This document shows positions 48,061 to 60,862 of a stretch of DNA of 64,000 nt, piece after piece. Position numbers and translations under genes: made by a program. Numbering within the stretch: the stretch's first letter is position 1; every line of letters begins with the position of its first letter. The notes below the pieces were generated by a model. The model was not told where the DNA came from. It was given only the letters and a program-made list of their open reading frames with translations, and did not search any database. The stretch spans positions 5,551,542-5,615,541 of the forward strand of contig NW_023998431.1 of assembly GCF_014805625.2 (NCBI RefSeq). The letters are read 5' to 3'. The DNA comes from Glossina fuscipes. Taxonomy: Eukaryota > Arthropoda > Insecta > Diptera > Glossinidae.

Positions 48061-50736
48061 AAATATAGTGCGAAGATGCTTAATCATATTATTCGATAAG
48101 AAAAAATAAAGACCTCTTTGTAGATGTAAGGAAAAACATATGGAATGACATGTAAAAATAAAGATATCAAAATAAATGTAAACAGTGAACATATAAAAGG
48201 GACTGGCATAAAAAGTCAATATAAAGGCTAATAAAATTGGTCGTTTGATTACTGAAATAAAGAAAGAAGAAAATGAGTTGAAAAGAAGAGAGCACGGGGT
48301 GAACTTTGTTAAACAAAGCGAATGAATATCTTGAACATTTTGATATGACATACATTGAAAGTAAATCGCTTTTATTGTTTGCTCGATCCTTATAAAATGT
48401 TAGATGCATTTCAAAGCATATTATATAAAAAAGTCTTAAATAAGTACAAAATAAACATAAATTAAAAAAATAATATCTAACTTTAAAGTAAATTGTGATC
48501 ATTTATTTGTGTACTTTTTTTTTGTTTTTGCTTTGTTTTCTTACAAAACCATATGACATGCCAATTCCTACAGCACCTTATAAAAAGTTAAAAAAATTGA
48601 AATCCCATTCCAAAAGCCGTAATCCAGTTTTTTATCTAAGCTCGCTAGTTCGTATAAAATGTCTGCAAAGGAACACTATATATAAGAATTCCTAGTATCT
48701 TCTTTGAGTTAAGTGCTTTAGTTTTTATTATATGACAATATATTCTACTTCATTCCTTGACCATTTTCTATACCTATTATTAGACAATGAAAATAGACTT
48801 GGTTATTAAAAGTGTTCGCAACCAATTTGTGGTTACCAGCCTACTTGCATAACAGACGAATATTGACAGCACATAGCATTCAATTTCTTAGGCAAAACAC
48901 AATAAAAGTTCGCTTATATTTTAATAAGTCAAAGCTGCAGTAATTGATATCGCCAATTAAAAACCACGTTTGCCTGCCTTAGTTTATGATTTTATAACAA
49001 AAGTTTGAAACAAATAGTCCCCTTGAAATTTATTAATGAAAAAGACAATCTAAAAAATTTTATGACGTCGTCGGGAACCCTTTATTATTATTAATTGTTC
49101 TGTTATTTGAAAGTCATTGTTTAATGTAATACTTCTTTATTAAAACATTTGAGAAATATAATTCAAATTAAAAATTAATTGGCTTTATTGTCCTATAATT
49201 TTTTGAAAAATCATGCATAGTATAAACTGAAATCGCAAAGGCAACATGATGTAAAAAAGATTTAAAATAATGCAATATGTAATATAAAATTAAATAAGTA
49301 GCTTTTAAATTTGAAATAAGCTTTTTCCCACATAAGCTCGTTAAATTTTGTCCAATTTTTCGATATGCATTGCTTTGCTCTTATTCAATTTTTCTCCCAG
49401 GCCTGAAAACAGAGCGAATCACAATGCTGCTAACAGCCAAAGGATGTATTATGTGATAAAAATTTAACATAGAAAAAGAAAAGTAGTAAAAATAAACTTT
49501 GGATATATATGCACATATAGAATAGTAGAAGGAATAATATCAAATAGGTTCGAAATAAATATTACTAAGATCACTGAGAAAGTTAGCATAGGTTTTGATG
49601 AAAACGTATTAACTTTGATGAGAACATAATTAAGCAAAATAGAAGAATTTATAATCTCAGAGTTTACGAAAGGAAGTTTAATAACTAATAATTTTAGTAA
49701 AATTTAAAAAAATTAAGTAGTAATAGTAAATTTTAAGAAAGAAGATAAATTTGCAATTTACTGGAGATATAGCTCTCAAAATTATAAGCCTCCAGAGACA
49801 ACTTTTTAATTTTTTTTTGTGAGAATTTTAGCGTCGACACGTCAATCAGAAGATCTAGAAAAAAAAAAAAGAGCCGAGGACCTGATGCCAATTCTGAAAA
49901 CTAAAGGAAATTTTAAGATTGTGTACGTAAATATAATTCAAATTCATAAAGCAAAATTCATATTAAAACAGTCGAAAAAATCCAAAGAGCTAATGAACAC
50001 AAAAAATGTGTATAAGTGTTATGAAAAAATAAACATAAATTAGTATAGTATTAATAGTTTGATATAAGTTTGCATATATTTATGAAATATTTCAGAGAGA
50101 TATATATACAGAGAGAATGAAATACTTAAAAGTTAGTGCGAGTTTGCTTTGAAAAACGATATGTTACCGAAAACAGGGATGCTATTTAGACTTTCTCTTA
50201 ATGGGTATATAAATACCCTACAAAAAATTGTAGGTTGTAAACTGTAAAATATGACCAAATCGCCTATGGCTTATGTTTTGTATTTACTTGCAAAGTTTGG
50301 AACTAGCATTTATTATTCACAATCTTTAGGGTTTTGTATCTAGACGACAGAGAAAATCTAATTACGCTAACACTTTAAGACTTTATTCTTTAAAAATGCA
50401 AAGGACTTTTGGTGTGGATCTTACAGACTTCTTAAAGAGCGCAACAATGGAAAGAAACAAAATCGAAAATTACAGCCCTACAAAAAGATTGAAAAGAAAA
50501 ATGATATAAAAAAGGAAAACATAGACAAAGTGGTTTTTTAGATGATTCCCGTTTTCCTTATTAATAATCATATCTGTGAAAATGACGTAACGAATTCCTA
50601 AATTCTACAACTAAAATGCTTAGGCGTAATATACATAAAACGGAACACACAGTTCGTATGGAAAACTGTTTCAACTGGAGTTCTCTGAATCTAATTATGT
50701 GTTCTTTTAGAATTTGGAGGGTCAATATCAATATAA
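48061..50736. other. Noncoding AT-rich region
   Basis: Open frames at 48167-48502, 48495-48695 and 49819-50043 are low-complexity in composition (Phe/Leu- or Lys/Asn-rich) and are not supported. Nothing else was seen. Confidence 0.45.
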
Positions 50737-51432
50737 ACAAGTAAGAGAGTTATTTTCGGCGAGGGCTGAATCTCGCATACCACTGTGCTTTTCGCAATCT
50801 ACTCTTTAGTTCTTTTATTTGACACCCAAATCGCTGGTTATATAACGAAAAAATGAGTTACGGGGCCTACCATATTCATTTTACAATTAACTTATTTTTG
50901 GGCAGTTAATATACCTTGCGTTATGATAAATGGACATAAAACTGCAAAAAAGTGAGAAAAAGAATATTTAATCAATTGTAACTTTGTGTGAGCACGACCG
51001 ATTTTTTCCATTTTTGCATGTAGAGTAACGTGTTTCATAAAGTAAATGTGGAAATTTTCAGCCTCATAACTTTTATAGTTGCTCAGTAACGAGCAAAAAC
51101 CCACGAATTTTGATTAACTTGCGTTCAGTTTATGCTCCGCTACGAGCTTCTGCTATGACTAATTTGGCCCCTTTTCAATACCAACCTGCTTGAAAAAAAC
51201 CTTCAATCTTTCTACCAAATTTGAAATCGATATCCTCATTTTTGCGACCAGGAGAGTGCCAACAACGAAAACCGCACAGACGGACAGACATGTTTTAATT
51301 AGCCCAGAATTTCATGCTGATCAAGACTATACCTACTTTATAGAGTCTCTGGAGCTTTCCTTTGGGAGTAGCATACATAAAGAAAAAACAAAATGAGTAT
51401 ACTCCCATTCTGCAGGAATGGGTATGAAAAAA
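50737..51432 (+). repeat. Dispersed repeat family 1, copy D
   Basis: The copy opens 'acaagtaagagagttattttc' like copy C, passes through 'gatttggccccttttcaata', 'cgaccaggagagtgcc' and 'cagacggacagac', and closes with 'ggaatgggtatgaaaaaag'. Compared with copy B it retains the internal 'cgaccagga...cggacagac' block. It is diverged, with no coding capacity. Confidence 0.7.
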
Positions 51433-52339
51433 GTCATATATTCATATCTTCAACTTTTCATTCTTTAGTACACTTTGAAGCAAAAAGATCGTGGTATGTT
51501 TTATATAAATATTTCAAAGCTATTTTTTTGCATGGAGCCGTTCCATTTTTGGCTTGAAATTTGCTGAAATTATCTCCAAGAATATATTTGGAAAGAACAT
51601 GATTAATTGTATCAATAAAGCCTGAGTAGGCTTAATCATTTAGGCGACGGAGTTCAAATCATTGTGTATGACTATAAACTGAATGAATAAAAAGAATATA
51701 TTTAGACTTTGACGATATGTGAAGGCTCAATACTTATTGCAAAACTTTAATATTTGCCCTAGGTTGCAATGAGGTAATCTTATCCCCAATACAAAATAAC
51801 ACAAAAACTTACGACGGGCATCATTGTATGCGCAAAAAGCAGAAAAAGAAAGTAAAAACGAGCAGAATAAACGGAAAACTGGAAAAGGATTTTTGTACGT
51901 GTTTTCGAGAAATAATTTAATAGCAGCAATTTGCGTAAATTATTTTTAACCGAATTCACGTTTGTTATTAATTACAGCGCAATTAAAAATTTTAAATGTC
52001 TTAAATTGATGACAAAATTTCGCAGCGTGTCTTGATTTAACACGTATTAATGTAGTAAATTTACCCGGCAGTTCTTAAGGAAAAAAGGGAAATATATCGG
52101 TGAAACTACTAGCAAATCATTAACGATATAAATTTGTAGTCAACGCGATAGAAGAAGCATAAAATTCCCGTGCAGTCATCATCGCATCGTACTATATACG
52201 CAACGAAGAAAACGAAAGCGAAGGCCGATAGCTAAAGAAAAAAAAAAGAAGGGACAGGGACGGAAAGAACTTAATTGAAATTTCAACAAATTCTAAATAC
52301 TTATTTCTAAAGTTTAAGTTTGTCAAGTGAAAGGAAATC
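51433..52339. other. Upstream region of the VAP gene
   Basis: Likely promoter and 5' untranslated region. A purine-rich stretch (52200-52265) lies just ahead of the start codon. An initiator-like GCAGTC at 52171-52176 is the only core-promoter candidate I noticed, and I place little weight on it. Confidence 0.35.
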
Positions 52340-55300
52340 ATGGCCAATTTAACAGAGGCCCAGAAAAAAGCCAAGTTAATTATTGACCCACCATCTGAAT
52401 TGCGCTTCCGTGGTAAGTATTTTAAGTCATCCCTCATGGTCACGTCTGTTACAAAAAAAAGAAAGAATATATATATGCGTATATTATGTATGTATGTATA
52501 TAAAAGTGAAAAAATGCACGTAAATAAGGAAACGCCATCGAAAGGAAATATTCTTTACATTCAGCACAGCAGAAAAATTAGAGAAAACATAGCTTGAACT
52601 TTACGTATCTTAAGTTCTGTTTATAAGTGTGGCCTGTTACAATCAATTAAATACTAAACACTTTAACGTTTCTATTAGAACAAAAGGGCGTTCTTCATAC
52701 ATATATATATATATGTATACATATATATACATATATATATATCATATCACATCATATCTATCACAGAAAGATGGAAATATCTTAATGCTATTGCATAAAA
52801 AAAAAGCACCAAAGGCCAAATAAAGAATATGAATGATTTATCAACGAAGTCCGTATGTCGATTGTTTGTATTCGCAAAGTCGCTAAAATTAAGATAATTT
52901 ATTTCCTTAAATATTAAATGGGCGTGCTTCATTTTCAATACCTGAACTCAAAAAAAAAATCTTTACAAATGTTTATTATGATCATTTATATATTCTTTGT
53001 GCGATAGGAAGATTTTTTTTTGTTGAAATTTTTCAAAGTTTGACTTCAATTCATTAATTGAAGTTCATTGTCTTGGGATATCCATTGGTAGCCCAATTTG
53101 GTCCAAAACAAGTATACGCAAGATTTTCTATGTGAAAAATTCAAATAGTTGCGATATTTTCGTAAAGTTACAGTCGTATACCAACAATGAAATAAATCTT
53201 GAAAAAAAAAGTAGTTTACAATACATTCATTACTATAAGGCTAATGACTTTTCGTCTCTGATAAGCCAGCTAATGCTAAATACAACAATATCGACATCTT
53301 TAATAATCGATTTAAAGGTTTCTTATTTATACTTGTGGTGTTGAAAATTATTTTTATATATTATTTTTTTAATGATATTCTTACGTTTAGTCATTCGAAT
53401 ATGAGAGAATATGTGGCAATAAATTTTTTTAATATTAACTAAAGAGAATAAGTGAGGCTTCTTTGGGCGAGGCGAAGAAAGTAATTAACCATGACATAAA
53501 AGGAATAATTTGTCACATTATCAGTCTTTTTAATATTCCCAGGAATAGCACTCTCATAAACATTAACCTATTAACTAAAAAATATTGCAAGCATACTTTG
53601 CGAAAAATTTTTCATCAATGATTTCAAACTATTTTATTACATCATTTTGAGAACTTTAAAAAATTGCGCCTAATTAATAATTCATTTTCGACTTTGTGAT
53701 AAGATCGGCACATTAGTTTACGGATAGAAGAGGATAAGAGAGAAGGTAAACTGTAACATTTGGATTACACGTTTATGAATGATTTTTTTAAAATTATCAG
53801 TGAATTGATAAAAAAAACTTTGATTCAATTTGCTTGGTTGGTTCAATAAACTAACAGTGCTTGGAAAATTAACAAATAGTTACGTCACGTATGAGGATAT
53901 AGTGCACACTGCAAACGATGGTATAAAAGAGTTTGTTTCGGCAATCGCAATTCAATAAAGATTGGCTTTGTCTTGGGCAGCAGTGGTGCTGAAAGAAGAC
54001 GTGACAAGAAATTTTGACAGCTTCCCCGCCGATGATGTCATTCAATCATTTATTGACGCGCATACGTCATCGGAAAGTTAGTGGAAAATCAATGAAACGG
54101 TTCCAGAGAGTAAAAGTTTTTCTCTTAACATCAAGATGGTGAAAGAAAAAACACCACATTAAGGAACCTCTGCACGTGCAGGAAATTTTTTCATCTTCTA
54201 GGCAAGATATGGAAGATTTACTCACAATAGAGCCACACTAATCTAAAAACTATATATATCTTCAGGACGAAAGGCGCAATAAAGTATGCTACAAAAATTT
54301 GCAGCAAAAAAACGAAAAAGGCAACGTTGCTGCGAGTCTATTTAATTGGTTTCTAAATCTACGAAAATCATTTAGATAAAAAAAATAATCTGTTTTTAAG
54401 AGAAAATCAGGAGTTTGCTACATTTGCTTTTTCCGTGACACGTAGAGGAAGCCTTAGAAAAAGAAGCCAGAATCTGCCAGAAATGCGAAGAAGTGGAAAA
54501 TAAAACAAAACATATTTTTTATATTAGAAAAGTATACAAATACGTTTAGTTTTTTTTTGGAACAAGAATTAGTTTTTTGGGATAGAAATCTGCTGGCTCA
54601 AAGCATTCTTAAGTTACTTCTAAATGCAAATTAAATCATTTATAAACGTTCTGAAACGCTTTATAAAATTGATGTACACATGTTCAGAACTGCAACTTAA
54701 TATAAAATAGAAGCAAATGTCAGACTTTTCTTCTGCTCGGTCGATACTTTAAAATTATGAAGGAAAGAAAATTTTAAATTACAGTTTGTTGATAACGTAT
54801 CGCTTCGTAGAACATAAATGCTCTAAGTATAAGTATAGGTGTGTATTTGAAGTCGAAAATGTTATCTTTGCTTTGTTTAAATTCATTCATTACCATTAAA
54901 TTGGAGCTTATTTAAATTCCGTGCGTACGCTGCACTATAGTTACTGTTGCCATGTGTAAATTACCCGCCTGTCTGTTCATTAGTGTTTATATTTATCCCA
55001 ATACTATATTTTGATATTATTTGAAACCGAGCCAAAAGAAAAATTTGTAAAAGTTTGGTCATTTAAAAAAATTTATTATCTAATGTTTTTTATATGAAAT
55101 GCTAAGTAAATCTCTTTTACGAAAACGTAATATTCGCTTCTCAAGGATGGATTTATACCAATTTTATTATTTAAAAGTCACGCATATCGAGATATAAATA
55201 TATATATATATGTATTTATATGTATATATGGCTTCTTTTTCCGCCTGTGCATTCTTATCATTGTCTTTCATTTATGCCCACAACTGAAGAATGTGAGATA

Positions 55301-58300
55301 AGTTTACAATCATCCAAAATAACTATCTAAGATAATGTTAACTATATTCAGTTTTTTGGGTTATTGATGCGCTCAAAATTAATAAAACATTGTGGTAAAT
55401 TTCCAATACTCGCTCTAAAACGTTTCTTATTTGTTATACTTTATCTTGTATTTTCGCTCGACCAGGGGCTTCTGCGATAAATTGATTTTGTTTGTATATG
55501 TTTGTTTAAAACATGTTCCATTTGTTTGTTTATCAACAACATTTAGAATTTTACAATTATCTAAATAATAAATAGTATAATAATATAACACTATAACAGT
55601 ATAAAATGATAATAAATAATAAAACAAATACATATATATAAGTCCTAAAACTTAACCTAAACAATCATTGAATGAATGTTCAATGTGTAATCAAAGTATA
55701 TAAAATAAATATGTATATAAAAGAAATTTGCATATATGTAGAAAGAAATTTGATTGCACCTTGAACATCCGTTCAACCATTGTTTAGGTTAAGTTCTAAG
55801 ACTTACCAATGTATACTTACGATGTGTTTTTGTACTTTCACAATATACGTACCTACACTGTGCTAGATAAAAAGTTTCGGGAATTAGTTCAATAAATAAT
55901 CGGCTTCGGTATATTGATAATTAAATATAAAACTGCTACCGAGTAAAAGAAATAGCTGCTGTATACAAACTTGTTGTGGCATAGCGCTAAAGTTAAGCAA
56001 CGGGCCCCAATTTAGACTATAAAAACTATAAACAAAAAAAAATGTATTTGAGCGAATATTTATTGCCCACTTTTCTTTCGACTAATTCCTGGTACTTTTT
56101 TCTTCAATAGAAAGATATAATACTTAGTTGTGTTATATATACGATTATGACATTAAAGTTGTCAATAATTAAGGGTTAAAGTTATTCTTTCTTGTTCTTA
56201 TTTTGTTCTTGTTTTTATTTTGAGATGTTCTAGTTTTAATTTTATTACTTGCATACGGCTTAGAAGGTTTTAAGTTTATGCATAGGAAGTAAAAAAAAAA
56301 ATCAATAAATTATCTAAAATTTTATTATGAAATTTAATATTTAGGTGAGAAACCTTAAAAGGACTGTAGATAGGTGGTGAAAACCGTATGAAAAATTTCT
56401 TAAACGGCGATTTTATAACATTAGAGAACAAGACATATATTTATTTCGTTTAGCCATTTATTTTGTTAGAATAAAAATTATTTAGTAGCAAAAGACATTT
56501 ATGGTCATTTATGCAATAATTAAGCTGCTAAAAGCTACATACGTTTTAGCCATGTTTTTAAACTATATTATATGCATGCTATTTTTTTTTTAAGTTTTAT
56601 TTGTTTTGTTTGTATTTTATTGTTTTGGGTTTTTCCAACAATTCTTAATTTCCATTAAATTTCCATCAGCCTTAATCGTTTATTGTAATTTTGCCCACCA
56701 CAGAAGGAAAGACTCAGAGACGCCGTAAAGCATCGAATTCTAAACCGATTTAAGCATGTACGTCTGTCTGTCTGTCTGCATCAAACGGTCTTCCGGTCGC
56801 AAAAATTCAGCGATTGGCTTTGGGCAAAAAGATGGGAAGCTTTTGCAAGTGAGTTGGTATTGAAATTTAGTCAAATCGGTCAAAGGATACAACCGCAAGA
56901 CAACATAACCCAAGATCATTTCTATTTTCAAAAATAAGAAAAATTAGATTCTTTACACGTTGCTTATAAACCACAACAGATGCAACGGTAAAAATTTGTA
57001 TTTACATTCTACGACCGGCCCTGCAGCATTTGCATAAAAATAGAAAAAACGGCCAAGCCTATCCAACATCGTAGGATTTCGAAATTTTATTCTTTTCACT
57101 ATTTTTGTCTTTTTATCATTGCAGGATCTAGGTAGAAGCTTTAGACACCGTATAAAGTCTACATATTATTGATTAGTATCAAATCTGAATCGTTCTAGAA
57201 ATACTTGTCTATCCGTCTGTCTGTTAATTACTATGGTAAACTTAAAAACTTTTAATATATCAATCAAATCGGTCTTATATTGTATTACGGATGAGCCCTG
57301 TTACCGAATGAATACATTCAGACTTTCTAGATTTTTGGCTCCTAAACTACAACAGGCACACTATGTAAATTTGCAGTTTTACTCTACAAAAACAGAAGAA
57401 ATCAGTCATGCGCCAATTTATGGAAAATTAGCTGTTTTCTTCTTTTTAGGATAACGCTGATGGGTATAAAGGATTCCTTTGCGGTCGAATGTAATTTTCT
57501 TACTTTTATTTATTTATTTTTTTTTGGTTTTGTAAATTTCTTTTGCCACTTTGGCACTTTAATCTGCCAGAAGTCTTAGAAGCCTTGTTTTAATATTATA
57601 CTTTCATGCACAAATCTAGCCGTGACTTTAAACGTGCGTTTGAAAAACTCATTCACTTGCTTTGGAAATGCATCAAACAGCGTAGTGTTGATACTTGACC
57701 TGAGCAGTATCATCGTGTGCACAAGTTTTACTACATGAGTGATGTTCTTTGTCTAGATGACAAAATATGTATTGTTCTCCTTTTAGAAGAATATCTTTAC
57801 TGAAAAACTTGGCCTACTTTAGTGTACGTTTGCTATCTGCTAAACCCTACCCACTCTCCTGACCTAAATATAAAAATTTTATATATATGTTAAGGATTGT
57901 ATAAGATATTGGAACAACTAATCCGTCATATTATATATAAGAATATAACTTTTATTATTTATTTTTAATATAATTGAGTTTTTAATTTTTAGGCCCATTT
58001 AATCAACCAGTAACCACTAATTTAAAACTTACAAATCCATCGGATGAGGTCATCTTGTTTAAAATAAAAACAACTGCTCCAAAGCGTTATTGTGTACGTC
58101 CGAATTACGGTGAAGTGCCTTCACGTGGAACGGTTACTGTTGAAAGTAAACAAAATCATTTGTTTTCCCAAATATTCAAGAGGGTATATATATATAAAAT
58201 CAATTTTAGTTTCCCTACAGCCAACCAACTACTTTGACCCTTACGAGAGATGCAAACATAAATTTATGATTCAGAGTATTGTTGCTCCAGATGTAGAAGA

Positions 58301-60378
58301 AGATTTCGGCAAGGGTGTGAATATTGTAAGTAAATGAAATTTTATAAAAAATTCAAGATAGAAAGGAAAAATATCGTTTGTACATTTATTTAACAAAATA
58401 GTGGAAGGAATTGCCAGCTGATCGTTTTATGGATGCGAAATTGAAATGTGTTTTCGAATTGCCAGGAGAAAATGAAGATACAACTAATGTTAAACTGATT
58501 AAAACAGAAACGATTGCTCCACCAAAACCTAAAGCTGAGGAAAAGGTAAATTAGTTTAGTCTTATTCTAATGTGACATTGTTTATATGTTTGCGGTTTTC
58601 TCAAATTAAAGATTTCGAATGTGGAAATATCAGACCATTCTGAGACACTGGCAAATGAAATGAGACAATTGCGCGAGGAGAACACCAACTTAAGAAAAGA
58701 GGTTTTAAATTTAAAGGTAAAAACAGTGTGGACGGTAATATAAATTAATTTTTGTACCCACCACCCGACGATGGTCATATATAGGAAACATGGTATTTCG
58801 AAAGTCAGACATGATTCAGATATTTAAAAGTTAGCAAACAATTCAAACGATATCCTAACAACTGTAGCCACTGTAGGTAGGATGGCATTAGGTATGGAAC
58901 GTCCTTTTCCATTTACGGAACTATATATATATTTTTTTTAATACTCGTGTCATAAATTACCTTATATTAACCATTATATTAAAGAAGATGGGACATGGAT
59001 TCTTATCTGTAATAATTGGGGATTATTGAGTCCGTAGACAATTACGGCGAGGACAACTCTATTAAGGTAATGCGTAAAGAATAAAAAACGTCAATTATAA
59101 GATTGCATATTGATCGATTGATATGTCTGAGGTATTAAAAGTATACGTTCTTGTATCAAATTTACTAAAAGAAAACTGTACGGTACACGACCATGGTTTT
59201 CATTTAAAAATTTGTACGACGTCGCAATCACATTTATATATATGTTATAGTGAACGCAAACTGATGGCGAGAGTATATTTGTTTTGCTACGTTTGATTTC
59301 ACTGAGTCTACAACTGAAGCTGTTATTGTTGTTTTAGGTATCTTAACGCGTTGTATGTTCAAAATAAATGATTAATCGAGTTTACGCTCATGCTTGAAAT
59401 TGCAAACCTCTGCACCTGCATAAAATTCGCAAACTTAAAATATCAATCAATTAGAATTTCCAATGTAACATATGTCAATTATCTAGTTTAGAAGAACAAA
59501 ATCAAGTAAGCAGGTGAACGTGTAATTTTACCACGAATATTCATAGTCACTAGTCATTAACTCCGTAGCTTTTTCATATAGCCACAGCTCATAAGGACAT
59601 TCCCTAAAGTGTTATTCATTGTGAGTGATACTCACTAAAATTGTCCATCTTTTAAGCGTACTAACATTAATCCGACTAAAACATTCGTTTTAGTTTTAAA
59701 CACTACCATATCATCCTGTATGGAACAACAATTTGCTTGCGATGAGCATGTATACTATCATCCGACTATATATTTTTTTAAGGATTTCTAAAGATGAAAC
59801 ATTTTTAGTTCGTCTACTACGCGATAATTTTCTTAATAATTGAGAATTATTTTCTGGATATCTGGGATGATGAAGATCAACGTGTGGCATGCATTCTCTC
59901 TATTTAAGTAATGGTTCATGCCCATTGTTGCAGTCTTCGTATTCATTCTCTGTACATCTCTGGGTAATCCCGGGATTTGCAAATCGCCTTCATTTTTTTT
60001 CCGGTTATTACGAATGGATGTGACTACGCTGTTTATAATAGTCATAACTTGCGTTTATTGTACTAAACAGACGACAGTCGATCTTCCCTTCTATAAATTT
60101 TTAAAATTATGGGAGATTTCGGTGATGGGTATCAGAAAGTTTGGAAAATATCGGATATAATTTCTGCTTTAATTGTTATTATTTCATATTAAAATTGTTC
60201 TTTTTTAATCTATTTCTATTAGGAGCAAATATTGCGAGTTAGAACCTCACCAACGAAGGCCCCCATGGGAGAGCCCTATACACCGGTCATTGTCGAAAAG
60301 CAAATACCCATGTTTTACATAGCGATTGCAATCGCCGCTGCCATCTTTGGCATTATATTGGGAAAATTTTTATTCTGA
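52340..60378 (+). CDS. Vap33: VAP family ER contact-site protein (Vap33-like)
   Basis: Tail-anchored ER protein whose cytosolic MSP domain binds FFAT motifs of lipid-transfer and tethering proteins. Six exons: 52340-52412, 57993-58145, 58210-58325, 58402-58545, 58612-58716, 60223-60378; all junctions are in phase, giving 248 residues. MSP domain about residues 12-130, with the T-A-P-K-R-Y-C loop (Pro54, equivalent to the Pro mutated in human VAPB-linked ALS) and K-H-K-F-M (Lys93 and Met95, the FFAT-contact positions). Exon 5 encodes a heptad-like coiled coil, about 172-205. A C-terminal membrane helix spans about 228-245 and ends G-K-F-L-F. The C-terminus ([17 protein letters not shown]) is very close to what I recall of Drosophila Vap33, while the linker is shorter. 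Intron 1 is 5.6 kb and carries repeats. Start chosen by Met with open MSP frame and good donor. Confidence 0.95.
52699..52742. repeat. (TA)n-rich microsatellite in VAP intron 1
   Basis: TATA and CATATA units alternate with single G and C interruptions, followed by a short ATCATATC run. Confidence 0.85.
53940..54560 (+). other. Protein-like degenerate patch in VAP intron 1
   Basis: Within AT-rich intron sequence this stretch is locally richer in G+C, and its translations contain coherent runs (about 54010-54075: [16 protein letters not shown]; about 54264-54376: a [17 protein letters not shown] block), interrupted by stops. A pair of Cys codons (C-Q-K-C) follows near 54470. It may be the remains of a DNA-transposon protein, but I cannot name the superfamily. 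Confidence 0.3.
55641..55803. repeat. Long inverted repeat / MITE-like hairpin in VAP intron 1
   Basis: Two 55-nt arms (55641-55695 and 55749-55803) are reverse complements with 47 of 55 positions matching by eye, separated by a 53-nt AT-rich loop. The element is flanked by TA on both sides (TATATA|AGTC ... GACT|TA), which is the target duplication expected of Tc1/mariner-type MITEs. Because it lies in the sense-strand intron of the VAP gene, its transcript would fold into a long hairpin. Confidence 0.8.
56690..57508 (-). repeat. Dispersed repeat family 1, copy E (inverted, composite)
   Basis: Read on the minus strand it opens 'agtaagaaaattacattcg' and 'ctttatacccatcagcg' near 57508-57455. 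A family-1 body with 'ccgatttaagcatgtacgtc' reading on plus lies at 56740-56790, and another 'acttgtctatccgtctgtc' phrase at about 57205-57223. The two phrases suggest two partly overlapping copies. It is old and diverged, with no coding capacity. Confidence 0.6.
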
Positions 60379-60530
60379 ACTTCTCGTTATTAAATGTTGT
60401 TTATAGCAAAAGAAAAAAAGGGCAGCTCGTTTAACCATGATGCGACTAAGCAAATTTCCGACTGCACGCTTTATACACATTTAACTAATGAGAAACTATT
60501 GGAAAAAAAGGAAAAAAAACGAAAACTCAG

Positions 60531-60536
60531 AATAAA
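60531..60536 (+). promoter_or_regulatory. Polyadenylation signal for the VAP gene
   Basis: AATAAA lies about 155 nt after the VAP stop codon. It is the first canonical hexamer downstream on the plus strand, though longer 3' ends are possible. Confidence 0.55.
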
Positions 60537-60737
60537 ATGAAAAAACAATATTTCAAAGAAAAATCCCAGAAAAATTAAAAACAAATTAAGCAGCAGCAAA
60601 TATTTAAAAGAAAAGAAAATCATAACCTATGAATTATTTCAAAAATAGTAATGAACGAGCAGAATATATGAATTGCATGATTTCTGAAAGTAAGACATAT
60701 ATATTAATATATGTTTTTCATTTATATTTATATGTAT

Positions 60738-60738
60738 A

Positions 60739-60770
<32 letters not shown>

Positions 60771-60829
60771 GTGTATATATATATATATATATAGTTATTA
60801 TATATATATTTATATATATGTGTGTGTAG

Positions 60830-60861
<32 letters not shown>

Positions 60862-60862
60862 C
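60738..60862. repeat. (TA)n microsatellite block
   Basis: Several near-pure TA runs are broken by GT and GTTAT interruptions, with a short TGTGTGTG insert. Open frames of alternating Tyr/Ile on both strands here are artefacts. Confidence 0.92.

Noticed and set aside
58092..58337. 81-codon plus-strand frame overlapping VAP exons 2 and 3
   Set aside because: Retains the short second intron and is out of frame with the MSP domain; the spliced reading explains the region.
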